Shown: piece after piece, positions 8,145 through 24,886 of the stretch
Layout: each line of letters starts with the position of its first letter
Numbering within the stretch: position 1 is the stretch's first letter
Assembly (NCBI GenBank): GCA_021794575.1
Contig: JAJYQO010000048.1
Location: 26,531-81,124, forward strand
Direction of reading: 5' to 3'
DNA: 54,594 nt
From: Pseudomonadota bacterium
Lineage (GTDB): Bacteria; Pseudomonadota; Gammaproteobacteria; Xanthomonadales; Rhodanobacteraceae
Translations under genes and position numbers: made by a program
Notes under the pieces: model-generated
What the model saw: only the letters and a program-made list of their open reading frames with translations
What the model was told of the DNA's origin: nothing
Database searches by the model: none

Positions 8145-9341
8145 GCCATGTCCAAGGAAAAATTCGAGCGAAAGAAGCCGCACGTGAACGTGGGGACGAT
8201 CGGTCACGTGGACCACGGGAAGACGACGCTGACGGCGGCGCTGACGAAGGTGGGTGCGGAGCGGTTTGGCGGGGAGTTCAAGGCGTACGATCAGATTGAC
8301 GCGGCGCCGGAAGAGAAGGCGCGCGGGATCACGATTTCGACGGCGCACGTGGAGTACGAGTCGCCGAAGCGGCACTACGCGCACGTGGATTGTCCTGGGC
8401 ACGCGGACTACGTGAAGAACATGATCACGGGTGCGGCGCAGATGGACGGGGCGATTTTGGTGTGCAGTGCGGCGGACGGTCCGATGCCGCAGACGCGGGA
8501 GCACATTTTGCTGGCGCGGCAGGTTGGGGTGCCGTACATCGTGGTGTTTTTGAACAAGGCGGACATGGTGGACGATGCGGAGTTGTTGGAGCTGGTGGAG
8601 ATGGAAGTCCGCGAGTTGTTGAGCAAGTACAGTTTTCCAGGCGAGGAGACGCCGATCATCAAGGGATCGGCGTTGAAGGCGCTGGAGGGAGATCAGAGCG
8701 AGATCGGAGTGCCGGCGATCATCAAGCTGGTGGAGGCGCTGGACAGTTGGATACCGGAGCCGAAGCGTGACATTGACAAGCCGTTTTTGATGCCGGTGGA
8801 GGACGTGTTCAGCATTTCGGGACGCGGCACGGTGGTGACGGGACGCATCGAGCGCGGGATTGTCAAGGTGGGTGACGAGATCGAGATTGTGGGCATCCGG
8901 CCGACGACGAAGACGACGGTGACGGGTGTGGAGATGTTCCGCAAGTTGCTGGAGCAGGGCCAGGCGGGGGACAACGCGGGGCTGCTGCTGCGCGGCACGA
9001 AGCGCGACGAAGTGGAGCGCGGGCAGGTGCTGTGCAAGCCGGGATCGATTACGCCGCACACGAAGTTCGAGGCGGAGGTGTACGTGCTGTCGAAGGAGGA
9101 GGGCGGGCGGCACACGCCGTTTTTCAAGGGCTACCGGCCGCAGTTTTACTTTCGGACGACGGACGTGACGGGTGCGGTGGAGTTGCCGGAGGGCGTGGAG
9201 ATGGTGATGCCTGGCGACAACATCAAGATGAAGGTGGCGTTGATAGCGCCGATTGCGATGGAGGAAGGGCTGCGATTCGCGATTCGCGAAGGTGGCCGCA
9301 CCGTCGGGGCCGGCGTCGTCGCCAAGATCATCGAGTAACGG
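8145..9341 (+). repeat. 1197-bp direct repeat, copy 1 (tuf)
   Basis: This block is repeated at 24887-26083 in the same orientation, with no difference that I could find. It begins three bases before the tuf ATG (GCCATG) and ends three bases after its TAA (TAACGG); flanks on both sides are unrelated. The match is coding sequence, not a mobile element. Confidence 0.93.
8148..9338 (+). CDS. tuf: Elongation factor Tu, copy 1
   Basis: A 396-residue GTPase that delivers aminoacyl-tRNA to the ribosomal A site. The G motifs are GHVDHGKT (G1), GITIS (switch I), DCPGH (G3) and NKAD (G4); domains II and III follow at full length. ATG 8148 gives the usual [12 protein letters not shown] start. It is co-transcribed with the preceding tRNAs. 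The codon choice is odd: 24 of 25 threonine codons are ACG and all alanine codons but the last two are GCG, while surrounding translation genes favour ACC and GCC; only the last dozen or so codons look like the neighbours. Protein and DNA are identical to the second copy at 24890. Confidence 0.99.
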   Translation: MSKEKFERKKPHVNVGTIGHVDHGKTTLTAALTKVGAERFGGEFKAYDQIDAAPEEKARGITISTAHVEYESPKRHYAHVDCPGHADYVKNMITGAAQMDGAILVCSAADGPMPQTREHILLARQVGVPYIVVFLNKADMVDDAELLELVEMEVRELLSKYSFPGEETPIIKGSALKALEGDQSEIGVPAIIKLVEALDSWIPEPKRDIDKPFLMPVEDVFSISGRGTVVTGRIERGIVKVGDEIEIVGIRPTTKTTVTGVEMFRKLLEQGQAGDNAGLLLRGTKRDEVERGQVLCKPGSITPHTKFEAEVYVLSKEEGGRHTPFFKGYRPQFYFRTTDVTGAVELPEGVEMVMPGDNIKMKVALIAPIAMEEGLRFAIREGGRTVGAGVVAKIIE

Positions 9342-9353
9342 GTGCTGTGGCTT

Positions 9354-9383
9354 GCGCGATGCCTTGAACGAAGCGCATCGCGC
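9354..9383. other. Inverted repeat between tuf and tRNA-Trp
   Basis: GCGCGATGC at 9354-9362 pairs perfectly with GCATCGCGC at 9375-9383 around a 12-base loop. No T-run follows, so it is more likely an mRNA 3'-end or processing hairpin separating tuf from tRNA-Trp than an intrinsic terminator. Confidence 0.5.
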
Positions 9384-9459
9384 GGCGCAGACTGGCGAGG
9401 CAAGGATGCCGAGCGCGTGGAACATCCAGGGATGATTGACTGCAATAGTTCTAAACCAC

Positions 9460-9535
<76 letters not shown>

Positions 9536-9580
9536 GACAACAATCGCCGTGCCGGCCCTGGCCGAGCGCCGATGGAAATC

Positions 9581-9970
9581 ATGAACGCCAAAGTCGATCA
9601 ACGCGCGGGCGACATCACGACCGCAGACATCGCCAAGCTGCTTCTGGCACTGTTAGTGCTGCTGGCGGGTATTGGAGCCTATTATTTCGCTTCGCAGGTG
9701 CCGCACTCGTTGCGTATCCTCGGGGTGGTCGCCGCTGTCATCGGCGCACTGGCGATCGCGGCATTCACGGCGCCCGGCCGCGCCATGCGCGGATTCCTGC
9801 GCGAATCGCAATTCGAGATGCGCAAGGTCACGTGGCCGACGCGCGAAGAGACCGTGCGAACCACGCTCGTGGTTGCGGGCGTGACGGTCCTGGTTGCCCT
9901 GGTCCTGGGGCTCATCGATTTGGTGCTCAAGTCGTTGATCCTCGACTGGCTTCTGAAACTCGGCAAATGA
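9581..9970 (+). CDS. secE: SecE, protein translocase subunit
   Basis: A 129-residue inner-membrane protein that clamps SecY in the SecYEG channel. Three hydrophobic segments are visible, near residues 18-38, 46-66 and 95-120, as in the three-span proteobacterial SecE. The conserved cytoplasmic hinge is [17 protein letters not shown] 9581 ([10 protein letters not shown]) is preferred; ATG 9572 would add three residues. It ends seven bases before nusG, the near-universal bacterial pairing. Confidence 0.95.
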   Translation: MNAKVDQRAGDITTADIAKLLLALLVLLAGIGAYYFASQVPHSLRILGVVAAVIGALAIAAFTAPGRAMRGFLRESQFEMRKVTWPTREETVRTTLVVAGVTVLVALVLGLIDLVLKSLILDWLLKLGK

Positions 9971-9977
9971 GGCAAGC

Positions 9978-10538
9978 ATGAGCAAGCGCTGGTACGTGGT
10001 CCACGCCTATTCCGGGTTTGAGAATGCCGTCAAGAAGGCGCTTGAAGAGCGCATTCGCCGTGCCGGCATGGAAGACAGGTTCGGTCAGGTTCTGGTGCCT
10101 ACCGAAGAGGTGCTGGAAATGCGCGGCGGGCAGAAGCGGCGCAGCGACCGTAAGTTCTTTCCCGGCTACGTTCTCGTGCAGATCGAGACCGATGGCTCAG
10201 GCAAGGCGCCGCGCATCGACGACGACTGCTGGCACCTGGTGAAGGAAACGCCCAAGGTGATGGGCTTCATCGGCGGCACCTCGGACCGGCCATTGCCGAT
10301 CAAGGACAGCGAGGCCGATGCCATCCTGCAGCGCGTCCAGGAAGGCGTGGAGAAGCCCAAGCCTAAGATCCTGTTCGAGCCGGGCGAAATGGTGCGCGTC
10401 ACCGACGGCCCGTTCAACGACTTCAACGGCGTGGTCGAGGAAGTCAACTACGACAAGAGTCGATTGCGCGTGGCGGTGCTGATCTTCGGCCGCTCGACCC
10501 CGGTTGAACTTGAATTTGGTCAGGTCGAAAAAGCCTGA
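9978..10538 (+). CDS. nusG: NusG, transcription elongation and antitermination factor
   Basis: A 186-residue protein that binds RNA polymerase through its NGN domain ([20 protein letters not shown]...) and Rho or ribosomal S10 through the C-terminal KOW domain ([21 protein letters not shown], about 134-154). Its length is normal for the family, though the segment around residues 65-90 ([17 protein letters not shown]) is slightly longer than in E. coli NusG. GAGG before ATG 9978 overlaps the secE stop. Confidence 0.98.
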   Translation: MSKRWYVVHAYSGFENAVKKALEERIRRAGMEDRFGQVLVPTEEVLEMRGGQKRRSDRKFFPGYVLVQIETDGSGKAPRIDDDCWHLVKETPKVMGFIGGTSDRPLPIKDSEADAILQRVQEGVEKPKPKILFEPGEMVRVTDGPFNDFNGVVEEVNYDKSRLRVAVLIFGRSTPVELEFGQVEKA

Positions 10539-10550
10539 TCGTGCCGGTCG

Positions 10551-10579
10551 CGCACATCGGGCGCCGATCGTGCTACGCT
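10551..10579 (+). promoter_or_regulatory. Possible promoter upstream of rplK
   Basis: An extended -10 element (TGCTACGCT, with TACGCT at 10574-10579) lies in the 180-base gap between nusG and rplK, where a rplKA promoter is expected. The -35 region is poor, so this is a weak call. Confidence 0.35.
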
Positions 10580-10718
10580 AAACAGCTTACTCGAGACCAT
10601 CCAGGGCATTCTGTGCTCGGCGTGGTTTCGTGCCGGCGCGCAGGACCGTGCCGCGAAACTGCAAGGACGCGTCCTTCCACGAGGAGCCGCAAGGCGCTAG
10701 CACTCGGAGATCATACCC

Positions 10719-11150
10719 ATGGCCAAGAAAGTCGTTGGCTACATCAAACTACAGGTGAAGGCAGGGCAGGCCAATCCGTCCCCGCCAGTGGGTCCCGCGC
10801 TGGGGCAGCGCGGCCTGAACATTATGGAATTCTGCAAGGCCTTCAACGCGGCGACCGCGAAGATGGAGCCCGGCATTCCCATCCCCGTGGTGATCACGGC
10901 CTATTCGGACCGTACCTTCACCTTCATCACCAAGACGCCGCCCGCGACCATCCTGGTCAAGAAGGCCGCCGGCATCGAGTCAGGCTCGAAGCGCCCCAAC
11001 ACCGAGAAAGTGGGCAAGGTGCTGACGCGCAAGCAACTCGAGGAGATCGCAACCACCAAGATGCCCGATCTGACCGCCGCCGACATGGACGCCGCCGTGC
11101 GTACCATCGCGGGCAGCGCGCGCAGCATGGGCGTGCGGACGGAGCTCTGA
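10719..11150 (+). CDS. rplK: 50S ribosomal protein L11
   Basis: The 143-residue protein forms the GTPase-associated centre with 23S rRNA and L10/L12 and is needed for RelA activation. The start [18 protein letters not shown], the proline-rich hinge [20 protein letters not shown] and the C-terminal RNA-binding domain are standard. GGAG lies about ten bases before ATG 10719. It leads the rplKAJL-rpoBC cluster after a 180-base gap from nusG. Confidence 0.98.
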   Translation: MAKKVVGYIKLQVKAGQANPSPPVGPALGQRGLNIMEFCKAFNAATAKMEPGIPIPVVITAYSDRTFTFITKTPPATILVKKAAGIESGSKRPNTEKVGKVLTRKQLEEIATTKMPDLTAADMDAAVRTIAGSARSMGVRTEL

Positions 11151-11153
11151 GCC

Positions 11154-11858
11154 ATGGCCAAGATCAGCAAGCGTTTCAAGGCGATGCAGGGCCTGGTCGA
11201 GCCCGGTAAGCAGTATCCGGTCGAGCACGCGCTGAAGCTGCTCAAGGACAACGCCAAGACCAAGTTCGTCGAGACGGTCGATGTCGCCGTGCGTCTGGGT
11301 ATCGATGCCAAGAAGTCCGATCAGGGTGTGCGCGGCTCCAGTCTGTTGCCGCACGGCACGGGCAAGACCGTGCGCGTGGCGGTGTTCTGCCCGGCCGGTG
11401 AAAAGGCGGAGGCCGCCAAGGCCGCAGGCGCCGATGCCGTAGGCATGGAAGACCTGGCCGAAAAGATGCAGGCCGGTGACTTGAATTTCGGCCGCGTCAT
11501 CGCCACGCCCGACGCCATGCGAGTAGTGGGTAAGCTGGGTCAATTGCTCGGCCCGCGCGGCTTGATGCCGAATCCCAAGGATGGCTCGGTATCGGCCGAC
11601 GTGGTCGCGGCAGTCAAGAATGCCAAGGCCGGCCAGGTCAAGTTCCGCAACGACAAGGCCGGCATCGTGCACTGCTCGATCGGCAAGGTGAACTTCGAGA
11701 TCGATGCGTTGCGCGAAAACCTCAGTACCTTGCTGGCCGATCTGGTCAAGGTCAAACCGTCCTCGGCCAAAGGCGTCTATCTGCAGAAGATTTCGGTGTC
11801 CAGCACGATGGGTCTCGGCGTGGTCGTCGACCCATCGACGTTGAGCATCGCCAAGTAA
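11154..11858 (+). CDS. rplA: 50S ribosomal protein L1
   Basis: The 234-residue protein forms the mobile L1 stalk near the E site and in other gammaproteobacteria represses its own operon by binding the rplK leader. The family signature [16 protein letters not shown] is present. It begins three bases after the rplK stop, with its ribosome site (GGAG) inside the end of rplK, so the two are translationally linked. Confidence 0.98.
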   Translation: MAKISKRFKAMQGLVEPGKQYPVEHALKLLKDNAKTKFVETVDVAVRLGIDAKKSDQGVRGSSLLPHGTGKTVRVAVFCPAGEKAEAAKAAGADAVGMEDLAEKMQAGDLNFGRVIATPDAMRVVGKLGQLLGPRGLMPNPKDGSVSADVVAAVKNAKAGQVKFRNDKAGIVHCSIGKVNFEIDALRENLSTLLADLVKVKPSSAKGVYLQKISVSSTMGLGVVVDPSTLSIAK

Positions 11859-11889
11859 TACCGCTGGCGCGGATTCCGCGCCGGTCGGA

Positions 11890-12121
11890 TTTGAGGGTTG
11901 CCGCGGATAGTTCCGCGGTGCCGTCAAAGACCGCGGGTGGCAGGCTCTGGCGCAAGCCCGGTCCGGCCTTAATCGCAAGGCCCGCGCAGATGGTGCAGCC
12001 CGAACAGGTTTCCTGGAAAGGCCACCAAGGCGGGTGCCGCAAGGCACCCACGGCATCGCAGGACGCGACGCCGGAATCACCGGGCGACAGCGCGAGGAGC
12101 GTGCCATGTCCGGATTGGGAG
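11890..12121 (+). ncRNA. L10 leader of rplJL (ribosomal protein leader)
   Basis: The 269-base gap between rplA and rplJ holds a conserved-looking leader with paired elements (CCGCGGATAGTTCCGCGG; CTTAATCGCAAGG; GATGGTGCAGCCCGAACAGG; GGGTGCCGCAAGGCACCC). In gammaproteobacteria the L10-L12 complex binds such a leader, with a kink-turn, to repress rplJ and rplL translation. The call rests on position and resemblance; boundaries are approximate. Confidence 0.72.
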
Positions 12122-12127
12122 CATGCA

Positions 12128-12658
12128 ATGGCGCTCAATCTTGCGCAAAAGAAAGAGGTCGTTGCCGAACTGGCCGAGGTGGCGCAGAAAGCCCACTCGC
12201 TGGTGGCCGCCGAGTATGCCGGTCTGACCGTGGCCCAGCTCACCGAACTGCGTCGCAAGGCGCGGGCCGGTGGCGTTTATCTGAGGGTGGTCAAGAACAC
12301 CCTGCTGCGTCGCGCTGTCGAGGGCACTGATTACGCCTGCGCCGGCGACCAATTGACCGGTCCGCTGATGTACGCGTTTTCCACCGAGGATCCCGGTGCG
12401 GCCGGGCGTCTGCTGAAGGACTTCGGCAAGATCGCCGAAAAGCTCAAGCCGCGTCTGGTAGTGATTGGCGGCAAGGCCTACGGCCCCGGGCATCTCGACG
12501 TGCTGGCTTCGCTGCCCACCCGCGAGCAGGCGCTGTCGATGCTGCTCAGCGTGCTGGTGCAGCCTGCCACCATGCTGGTGCGTGTGTTGTCCGAGCCGGC
12601 GAGTCAGCTGGCGCGGGCCACCAACGCCGTGGCGCAGCAGAAGCGGCAGGCCGCCTGA
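12128..12658 (+). CDS. rplJ: 50S ribosomal protein L10
   Basis: The 176-residue protein anchors L12 dimers to the 50S GTPase centre and represses its own m[23 protein letters not shown] and [20 protein letters not shown] are typical of the rRNA-binding domain, and the hydrophobic C-terminal helix that carries L12 follows. The start is ATG 12128, with GGGAG at 12117-12121; the frame is open far upstream but that part lies in the leader. It is somewhat longer than E. coli L10 (165). Confidence 0.98.
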   Translation: MALNLAQKKEVVAELAEVAQKAHSLVAAEYAGLTVAQLTELRRKARAGGVYLRVVKNTLLRRAVEGTDYACAGDQLTGPLMYAFSTEDPGAAGRLLKDFGKIAEKLKPRLVVIGGKAYGPGHLDVLASLPTREQALSMLLSVLVQPATMLVRVLSEPASQLARATNAVAQQKRQAA

Positions 12659-12712
12659 GCCCGGTTCGCAACTTTCATTCAACGTTCAGTCCGTTTCCAG
12701 GAGTCAAGTCTC

Positions 12713-13093
12713 ATGTCGTTCACCAACGAGCAGATCATCGATGCCATCGCCAGCAAGTCGCTGGTCGAAGTGATGGAACTGGTCAAGGCCATGGAAGAGA
12801 AGTTCGGCGTTTCCGCTGCGGCGCCTGTCGCCGTAGCCGCCGCGCAGGCTGGCGGAGCCGCCGCTGCGCCTGCCGAAGAGAAGACCGAGTTCACCATCGT
12901 CCTCAAGGCCGCTGGCGAGAAGAAGGTCGAGGTCATCAAAGTGGTCCGCGCCATCACCGGCCTGGGTCTGAAGGAGGCCAAGGATCTGGTGGAAGGCGCG
13001 CCCAAGGACGTCAAGGAGGGCGTGTCCAAGGCCGACGCCGACAAGTTCAAGAAAGAACTCGAGGCTGCGGGCGCCACGGTCGAAGTCAAGTAA
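12713..13093 (+). CDS. rplL: 50S ribosomal protein L7/L12
   Basis: The 126-residue protein recruits translation GTPases to the ribosome. An N-terminal dimerisation helix ([20 protein letters not shown]), an Ala-rich hinge at about 35-52 and the C-terminal factor-binding domain ([16 protein letters not shown]) are all visible. AGGAG precedes the ATG. It is followed by a hairpin-rich gap that probably lowers read-through into rpoBC. Confidence 0.98.
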   Translation: MSFTNEQIIDAIASKSLVEVMELVKAMEEKFGVSAAAPVAVAAAQAGGAAAAPAEEKTEFTIVLKAAGEKKVEVIKVVRAITGLGLKEAKDLVEGAPKDVKEGVSKADADKFKKELEAAGATVEVK

Positions 13094-13109
13094 GCGGCGC
13101 TTGCGCCGC
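13094..13109 (+). terminator. Attenuator-like hairpin after rplL
   Basis: GCGGCG (13094-13099), loop CTTG, CGCCGC (13104-13109), starting directly at the rplL stop. No long T-run follows, so partial termination or RNA processing between rplL and rpoB, as known in E. coli, is the likely role. A second perfect stem, GGGGGC-GCAA-GCCCCC, lies at 13136-13151. Confidence 0.55.
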
Positions 13110-13205
13110 AACTTGACCGAAGCGTTGCCGAGGCTGGGGGCGCAAGCCCCCGGCCTTTCCCTGTTCTCGAAGCAATGCCCCGGCTGTAGCCGTGGCATGA
13201 ACGGC

Positions 13206-13246
13206 AAATCGCAAGTTGTCGCTGTGGCAGCGGCATCTTGCGATTT
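13206..13246 (+). terminator. Long hairpin upstream of rpoB
   Basis: AAATCGCAAG at 13206-13215 pairs perfectly with CTTGCGATTT at 13237-13246, and the enclosed sequence contains a further GCTG/CAGC pairing. The right arm runs into TTTTCC, so it resembles a weak intrinsic terminator or an RNase III type processing site 44 bases before rpoB. Confidence 0.5.
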
Positions 13247-13290
13247 TCCGTTCCCGCTCCACCAGCATTCGCCGCGAGGGTGAGACCACG

Positions 13291-16200
13291 ATGAGCACCT
13301 ACTCGTTCACCGAGAAAAAGCGCATCCGCAAGGATTTCGGCAAGCGTCCGCCGGTCCTGGATGTCCCGAATCTGCTGCAAATCCAGATCGATTCCTATCG
13401 CGAGTTCCTGCAGGAGGGCAGTCGGCAGTCGACGCGCGCCGAGCACGGTCTGCACGCCGCATTGAAATCGGTGTTCCCGATCGTCAGTTATTCGGGCAAC
13501 GCGGCGTTGGAATACGTGGATTACCAGTTGGGCACGCCGCCGTTCGAGGAATACGAGTGCCGCAATCGCGGCATGACCTATGCCGCACCGCTGCGCGTCA
13601 AGGTGCGCCTGGTGATCTACGACAAGGACAGCCCCGCCTCCAAGAAGGCGGTCAAGCTGGTGAAGGAGCAGGACGTGTACATGGGCGAGATTCCGCTCAT
13701 GACCGGAACCGGTACCTTCATCATCAACGGCACCGAACGCGTCATCGTCTCGCAGCTGCACCGTTCGCCCGGCGTGTTCTTCGACCACGACCGTGGCAAG
13801 ACGCACAGCTCCGGCAAGCTGCTGTACTCGGCGCGCATCATCCCCTACCGCGGTTCCTGGCTGGATTTCGAGTTCGATCCCAAGGACGTGCTGTTCGCGC
13901 GCATCGACCGTCGCCGCAAGTTGCCGGTGACGGTGCTGCTGCGTGCGCTGGGATACAACAACGAAGAGATGCTGGCTATTTTCTTCGAGCACAACGACTT
14001 TCAGCTGGGCAGCGCCGGCGCCGCGCGTCTGGAACTGGTACCCGAGCGGCTGCGTGGCGAGACGCTGAACTTCGACATCGTGCATCACGGCAAGGTCATG
14101 GTCGAGGCCGGCAAGCGCATCACCGCCCGGCACGTCCGCGAAATCGCCAAAGCCGGAATGCAGACGCTGGATGTTCCCGACGAGTACGTCCTCGGGCGCA
14201 TTCTGGCGACCGATATCGTCGAAGCCGGGACCGGCGAGTTGCTGGCCGCGGCCAACGATGAGCTGACGCTGGAGCACCTGGCCAAATTCCGCCAAGCCGG
14301 CATTGCGCGCATCGCCACGCTGTACGTCAACGATCTCGATCGCGGGCCTTTCATTTCGCAGACGTTGCGCGTGGACGCTACGCGCACGCAGCTCGAGGCA
14401 CTGGTCGAGATCTACCGCATGATGCGCCCGGGTGAACCGCCCACCAAGGACGCCGCGCAGAACCTGTTCTTCAACCTGTTCTTCACCTTCGAGCGCTACG
14501 CGCTGTCGGCGGTGGGGCGCATGAAGTTCAATCGCCGCGTAGGCCGCAAGGAAATCATCGGGCCGGAGATCCTGTACGACCGCAAGTACCTCGGCGAGCG
14601 CAAAGAGGAACTATCCGAGCGTCTGGTCAAGCAATTGGGGGATGGCTCCGACATTCTCGATGTCATCCGCACGCTGATCGAGATTCGCAACGGCAAGGGT
14701 CAAGTGGACGACATCGACCACTTGGGCAACCGCCGCGTGCGCAGCGTCGGTGAGATGGCCGAGAACGTGTTCCGCGTCGGCCTGGTGCGCGTCGAGCGCG
14801 CGGTGCGTGAGCGTCTGTCGTTGGCAGAGGCGGACAACCTCGGTCCGCAGGATCTGATCAATGCGCGCCCTGTCGCGGCCGCCATCAAGGAGTTTTTCGG
14901 CTCCTCGCAGCTGTCGCAGTTCATGGACCAGAACAACCCGCTGTCCGAGGTCACCCACAAGCGTCGCGTCTCTGCGTTGGGCCCGGGTGGCCTGACCCGC
15001 GAGCGCGCCGGCTTCGAGGTGCGTGACGTGCATCCCACGCATTACGGCCGCGTATGCACCATCGAGACGCCGGAAGGCCCGAACATCGGCCTGATCAACT
15101 CGTTGGCCGTCTATGCGCGCACCAATGCCTACGGCTTCCTGGAAACACCATACCGCAAGGTGGTGAACGGCAAGGTCACCAACCACGTCGATTACCTGTC
15201 CGCCATCGAGGAGGGCGAGTTCGCCATCGCGCAGGCCAATTCGGTGCTCAACGCCGACGGCAGCTTCGCCGAGGATTTCGTGTCCTGCCGCTACCAGGGC
15301 GAACCGATGCTGAAGTCTGCAGCCGAGGTCAACTACATGGATGTTTCGCCCATGCAGTCGGTGTCGGTGGCGGCGGCGCTGGTGCCGTTCCTCGAGCACG
15401 ATGATGCCAACCGCGCGTTGATGGGTGCCAACATGCAGCGTCAGGCGGTGCCGACGCTGCGCGCCGAAAAGCCGTTGGTAGGCACTGGTATCGAGCGCGC
15501 CGTGGCACGCGATTCCGGCGTCACTGTCGCGGCACACCGCGGCGGCGTGATCGATCAGGTCGATGCCGCCCGCATCGTGGTGCGCGTCAACGAAGCCGAG
15601 ATCGGCGTTGACGATGCCGGCGTCGACATCTACACGCTGACCAAATACACGCGTTCCAACCAGAACACCAATCTCAATCAGCGTCCGCTGGTGAAGGTGG
15701 GTGACGTGGTGGCCAGGGGCGACACCCTGGCCGATGGCTCCTCGACCGATCTCGGCGAGCTGGCGCTGGGCCAGAACATGCTGGTCGCGTTCATGCCCTG
15801 GAACGGTTACAACTTTGAGGACTCGATCCTGATTTCCGAGCGCGTCGTGCAGGAGGACCGCTACACCTCGATCCACATCGAGGAGCTGACTTGCACCGCG
15901 CGCGACACCAAGCTGGGCTCCGAGGAAATCACCGCCGACATTCCCAACGTGGGCGATCAGGCGCTGGCGCGTTTGGACGAGTCCGGCGTGGTGTACATCG
16001 GCGCCGAGGTGAAAGCTGGCGACATCCTGGTGGGCAAGGTCACGCCCAAGGGCGAAAGCCAGCTGACCCCCGAGGAGAAACTGCTGCGTGCGATCTTCGG
16101 CGAGAAGGCGTCCGACGTGAAGGACTCATCCTTACGCGTGCCTCCGGGCATGGACGGCACCGTGATCGACGTGCAGGTGTTCACCCGCGACGGCGTCGAG

Positions 16201-17454
16201 CGCGACAAGCGTGCCAAACAGATCGAGGAGGCCGAGACCAAGCGCATTCGCAAGGATCTTGACGATCAGTTCCGCATCCTCGAAGGCGCGATCTTCCAGC
16301 GCTTGCGCCAGCAGATCGCCGGCAAGGCGGCCAACAGCGGTCCGCATGGGCTGAAGCGTGGTGCGGTCATCACCGACGAGTATCTGGACACGTTGAAGAA
16401 GGACGAGTGGTTCAAGATCAGCCTCAAGGACGAGGATGCCGCAGAGTTGCTGGAACGTGCCGGCGAACAGATCAAGATGCACAAGGACGCCTTCGAGCGC
16501 CGCTTCAAGGAGAAGCAGGCCAAGCTGGCGCAGGGCGATGACCTGCAGCCGGGCGTGTTGAAGATGGTCAAGGTGTATCTGGCCGTGAAGCGCCGCATCC
16601 AGCCCGGCGACAAGATGGCCGGACGCCACGGCAACAAGGGCGTGGTGTCCATGATCGTGCCGGTTGAGGATATGCCGCACATGGCCGACGGCACGCCGGT
16701 GGACATCGTGCTGAACCCGCTCGGCGTGCCCTCGCGCATGAACATCGGACAGATTCTCGAGGTGCACTTGGGTTGGGCCGCACGCGGCCTGGGCCTACGC
16801 CTCGGGCGTATGCTCGATGCCAGCGAGAAGGCCTCCAAGCTGCGTGACTTCCTGGATCAGATCTACAACCGTGACGAGGCCGGCAAGGCGCACCACGTCA
16901 GCCTGAAATCGTTCAGTGATGCCGAAATCTTGGCCTTGGCCGGCAACCTGCGTACTGGCGTGCCGATGGCCACGCCGGTGTTCGATGGCGCCAACGAGTC
17001 CGAAATCAAAGCCATGCTGCGTCTGGCCGAACTGCCCGAGAACGGGCAGACCACGCTGTACGACGGCCGTACCGGCGAGGCGTTCGATCGTCCAGTGACG
17101 GTGGGTTACATGCATATGTTGAAGCTCAACCACCTGGTCGACGACAAGATGCATGCGCGTTCTACCGGCCCATACTCGCTGGTCACGCAGCAGCCGCTGG
17201 GTGGCAAGGCCCAGTTCGGCGGCCAACGCTTCGGCGAAATGGAAGTGTGGGCGCTGGAAGCCTATGGCGCGGCCTACACCCTGCAGGAAATGCTCACGGT
17301 GAAATCCGACGATGTGCAGGGCCGCAACCAGATGTACAAGAGCATCGTCGACGGTGACCACCTGATGGCGGCGGGCATGCCCGAATCCTTCAATGTGCTG
17401 GTGAAGGAAATCCGCTCGCTGGCGATCAACATCGAGCTCGAAGAGCACAAGTGA
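13291..17454 (+). CDS. rpoB: RNA polymerase beta subunit
   Basis: The 1387-residue subunit forms half of the catalytic cleft. The rifampicin region ([20 protein letters not shown], then [11 protein letters not shown]) has the wild-type residues at the usual resistance sites. [15 protein letters not shown] and the C-terminal region ending [14 protein letters not shown] are also present. The start is ATG 13291 ([19 protein letters not shown]) preceded by GAGGGTGAG; the open frame upstream to 13216 lies in the rplL-rpoB hairpin region. The length is slightly above E. coli (1342), as is common in Xanthomonadales. Confidence 0.98.
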   Translation: MSTYSFTEKKRIRKDFGKRPPVLDVPNLLQIQIDSYREFLQEGSRQSTRAEHGLHAALKSVFPIVSYSGNAALEYVDYQLGTPPFEEYECRNRGMTYAAPLRVKVRLVIYDKDSPASKKAVKLVKEQDVYMGEIPLMTGTGTFIINGTERVIVSQLHRSPGVFFDHDRGKTHSSGKLLYSARIIPYRGSWLDFEFDPKDVLFARIDRRRKLPVTVLLRALGYNNEEMLAIFFEHNDFQLGSAGAARLELVPERLRGETLNFDIVHHGKVMVEAGKRITARHVREIAKAGMQTLDVPDEYVLGRILATDIVEAGTGELLAAANDELTLEHLAKFRQAGIARIATLYVNDLDRGPFISQTLRVDATRTQLEALVEIYRMMRPGEPPTKDAAQNLFFNLFFTFERYALSAVGRMKFNRRVGRKEIIGPEILYDRKYLGERKEELSERLVKQLGDGSDILDVIRTLIEIRNGKGQVDDIDHLGNRRVRSVGEMAENVFRVGLVRVERAVRERLSLAEADNLGPQDLINARPVAAAIKEFFGSSQLSQFMDQNNPLSEVTHKRRVSALGPGGLTRERAGFEVRDVHPTHYGRVCTIETPEGPNIGLINSLAVYARTNAYGFLETPYRKVVNGKVTNHVDYLSAIEEGEFAIAQANSVLNADGSFAEDFVSCRYQGEPMLKSAAEVNYMDVSPMQSVSVAAALVPFLEHDDANRALMGANMQRQAVPTLRAEKPLVGTGIERAVARDSGVTVAAHRGGVIDQVDAARIVVRVNEAEIGVDDAGVDIYTLTKYTRSNQNTNLNQRPLVKVGDVVARGDTLADGSSTDLGELALGQNMLVAFMPWNGYNFEDSILISERVVQEDRYTSIHIEELTCTARDTKLGSEEITADIPNVGDQALARLDESGVVYIGAEVKAGDILVGKVTPKGESQLTPEEKLLRAIFGEKASDVKDSSLRVPPGMDGTVIDVQVFTRDGVERDKRAKQIEEAETKRIRKDLDDQFRILEGAIFQRLRQQIAGKAANSGPHGLKRGAVITDEYLDTLKKDEWFKISLKDEDAAELLERAGEQIKMHKDAFERRFKEKQAKLAQGDDLQPGVLKMVKVYLAVKRRIQPGDKMAGRHGNKGVVSMIVPVEDMPHMADGTPVDIVLNPLGVPSRMNIGQILEVHLGWAARGLGLRLGRMLDASEKASKLRDFLDQIYNRDEAGKAHHVSLKSFSDAEILALAGNLRTGVPMATPVFDGANESEIKAMLRLAELPENGQTTLYDGRTGEAFDRPVTVGYMHMLKLNHLVDDKMHARSTGPYSLVTQQPLGGKAQFGGQRFGEMEVWALEAYGAAYTLQEMLTVKSDDVQGRNQMYKSIVDGDHLMAAGMPESFNVLVKEIRSLAINIELEEHK

Positions 17455-17480
17455 TCGGCGTCGGCTGAGGAGACAAATCC

Positions 17481-21686
<4,206 letters not shown>

Positions 21687-21774
21687 CTGCTGCTTCATCC
21701 GGACGATTTCGACACATACGAAATGAGGCGCAGGACGCGCTTCGTGTTCGGGACAGGGAGGGTGCGGTTCGGGC

Positions 21775-21803
21775 TTGCTGTTGGCCACGACCCCATGTTA
21801 AAT
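21775..21803 (+). promoter_or_regulatory. Promoter of the str operon (rpsL-rpsG-fusA-tuf)
   Basis: TTGCTG at 21775-21780 and TTAAAT at 21798-21803 are separated by 17 bases, followed by the C/G-rich TCCCGC. It sits in the 181-base gap after rpoC and would start transcription near 21810, just before a perfect leader hairpin. Confidence 0.65.
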
Positions 21804-21815
21804 TCCCGCTTCTTA

Positions 21816-21839
21816 GCAGGCCGAGTTGGCTCGGCCTGC
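21816..21839 (+). promoter_or_regulatory. Perfect 10-bp hairpin at the 5' end of the rpsL leader
   Basis: GCAGGCCGAG (21816-21825), loop TTGG, CTCGGCCTGC (21830-21839), followed by GTTTATGTTTG. It lies downstream of the predicted promoter and 28 bases before the rpsL ATG. It may end rpoBC transcripts, protect the 5' end of str mRNA, or act as an attenuator. Confidence 0.6.
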
Positions 21840-21867
21840 GTTTATGTTTGACAGGACATACCAAAGC

Positions 21868-22242
21868 ATGGCGACGATCAACCAGCTGGTGCGCAAACCG
21901 CGTAGCCCCAAAAGCTACAAGAGCGCTTCTCCTGCGCTGCAAAGCTGCCCGCAGCGTCGTGGCGTGTGCACCCGCGTCTATACCACCACACCCAAGAAGC
22001 CCAATTCAGCGCTGCGCAAAGTTGCCAAGGTGCGCCTGACTAACGGGTACGAAGTCATCAGCTACATCGGCGGCGAAGGGCACAATTTGCAGGAGCACTC
22101 GGTGGTGCTGATTCGAGGTGGGCGCGTGAAGGATCTGCCGGGCGTGCGTTACCACACCGTGCGCGGCAGTCTCGACTGCGCGGGCATTGCCAAGCGCCGC
22201 CAAGCGCGCTCGAAGTACGGCGCCAAGCGTCCCAAGGCCTGA
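21868..22242 (+). CDS. rpsL: 30S ribosomal protein S12
   Basis: The 124-residue protein lies at the decoding centre and governs accuracy. Both loops where streptomycin-resistance changes arise are wild type: KKPNSALRK (43-51) and [13 protein letters not shown]. The ATG at 21868 ([14 protein letters not shown]) is chosen; the frame is open for 14 codons upstream but those cover the leader hairpin. First gene of the str operon. Confidence 0.98.
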   Translation: MATINQLVRKPRSPKSYKSASPALQSCPQRRGVCTRVYTTTPKKPNSALRKVAKVRLTNGYEVISYIGGEGHNLQEHSVVLIRGGRVKDLPGVRYHTVRGSLDCAGIAKRRQARSKYGAKRPKA

Positions 22243-22259
22243 GCCAGGAGCTATTTGTC

Positions 22260-22727
22260 ATGTCGCGTAAAGGTTCCCATCCCGCGCGTGTTGTGCTGGC
22301 CGATCCCAAGCACGGCAGCCTCTCGATTGCCCGTTTCATCAACATGGTGATGAAAAGCGGCAAGAAATCGGTTGCCGAACAAATCGTCTATGGCGCAATC
22401 GACCAGATTGGGCAGAAGCACGCGGAGCCGGTGGCGCTGGTCGAAAAAGCGCTCGGCAATGTTGCTCCGGCGGTGGAAGTGAAGTCGCGCCGTGTTGGCG
22501 GTGCGACCTACCAGGTTCCCGTCGAGGTGCGCCCGTCGCGCCGTCAAGCACTGGCCATGCGCTGGGTGATCGAGGCTGCGCGCAAGCGCGGCGAGAACAC
22601 CATGCCCCGCAAGCTGGCCGCTGAGCTGCTCGACGCTTCCGAAAGTCGCGGTGGCGCGGTGAAGAAGCGCGAGGAAACCCACCGCATGGCAGAAGCCAAC
22701 AAGGCCTTCTCGCACTACCGCTGGTAA
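22260..22727 (+). CDS. rpsG: 30S ribosomal protein S7
   Basis: The 155-residue primary 16S rRNA binder of the 30S head and, in E. coli, translational repressor of the str operon. [19 protein letters not shown] at the start and the conserved C-terminal [12 protein letters not shown] are both present. It lies 17 bases after rpsL with AGGAG before the ATG. Confidence 0.98.
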   Translation: MSRKGSHPARVVLADPKHGSLSIARFINMVMKSGKKSVAEQIVYGAIDQIGQKHAEPVALVEKALGNVAPAVEVKSRRVGGATYQVPVEVRPSRRQALAMRWVIEAARKRGENTMPRKLAAELLDASESRGGAVKKREETHRMAEANKAFSHYRW

Positions 22728-22745
22728 GCATTCGAGGTTTGCATC

Positions 22746-24842
<2,097 letters not shown>

Positions 24843-24886
24843 GTTTGCACACATCATCATCAACTGAAACGTTTTGAGGTTACTAA

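Noticed and set aside
8145-9341. The 1.2-kb direct repeat as an insertion sequence
   Set aside because: Its content is only tuf, with no terminal inverted repeats, no target duplication and no transposase.
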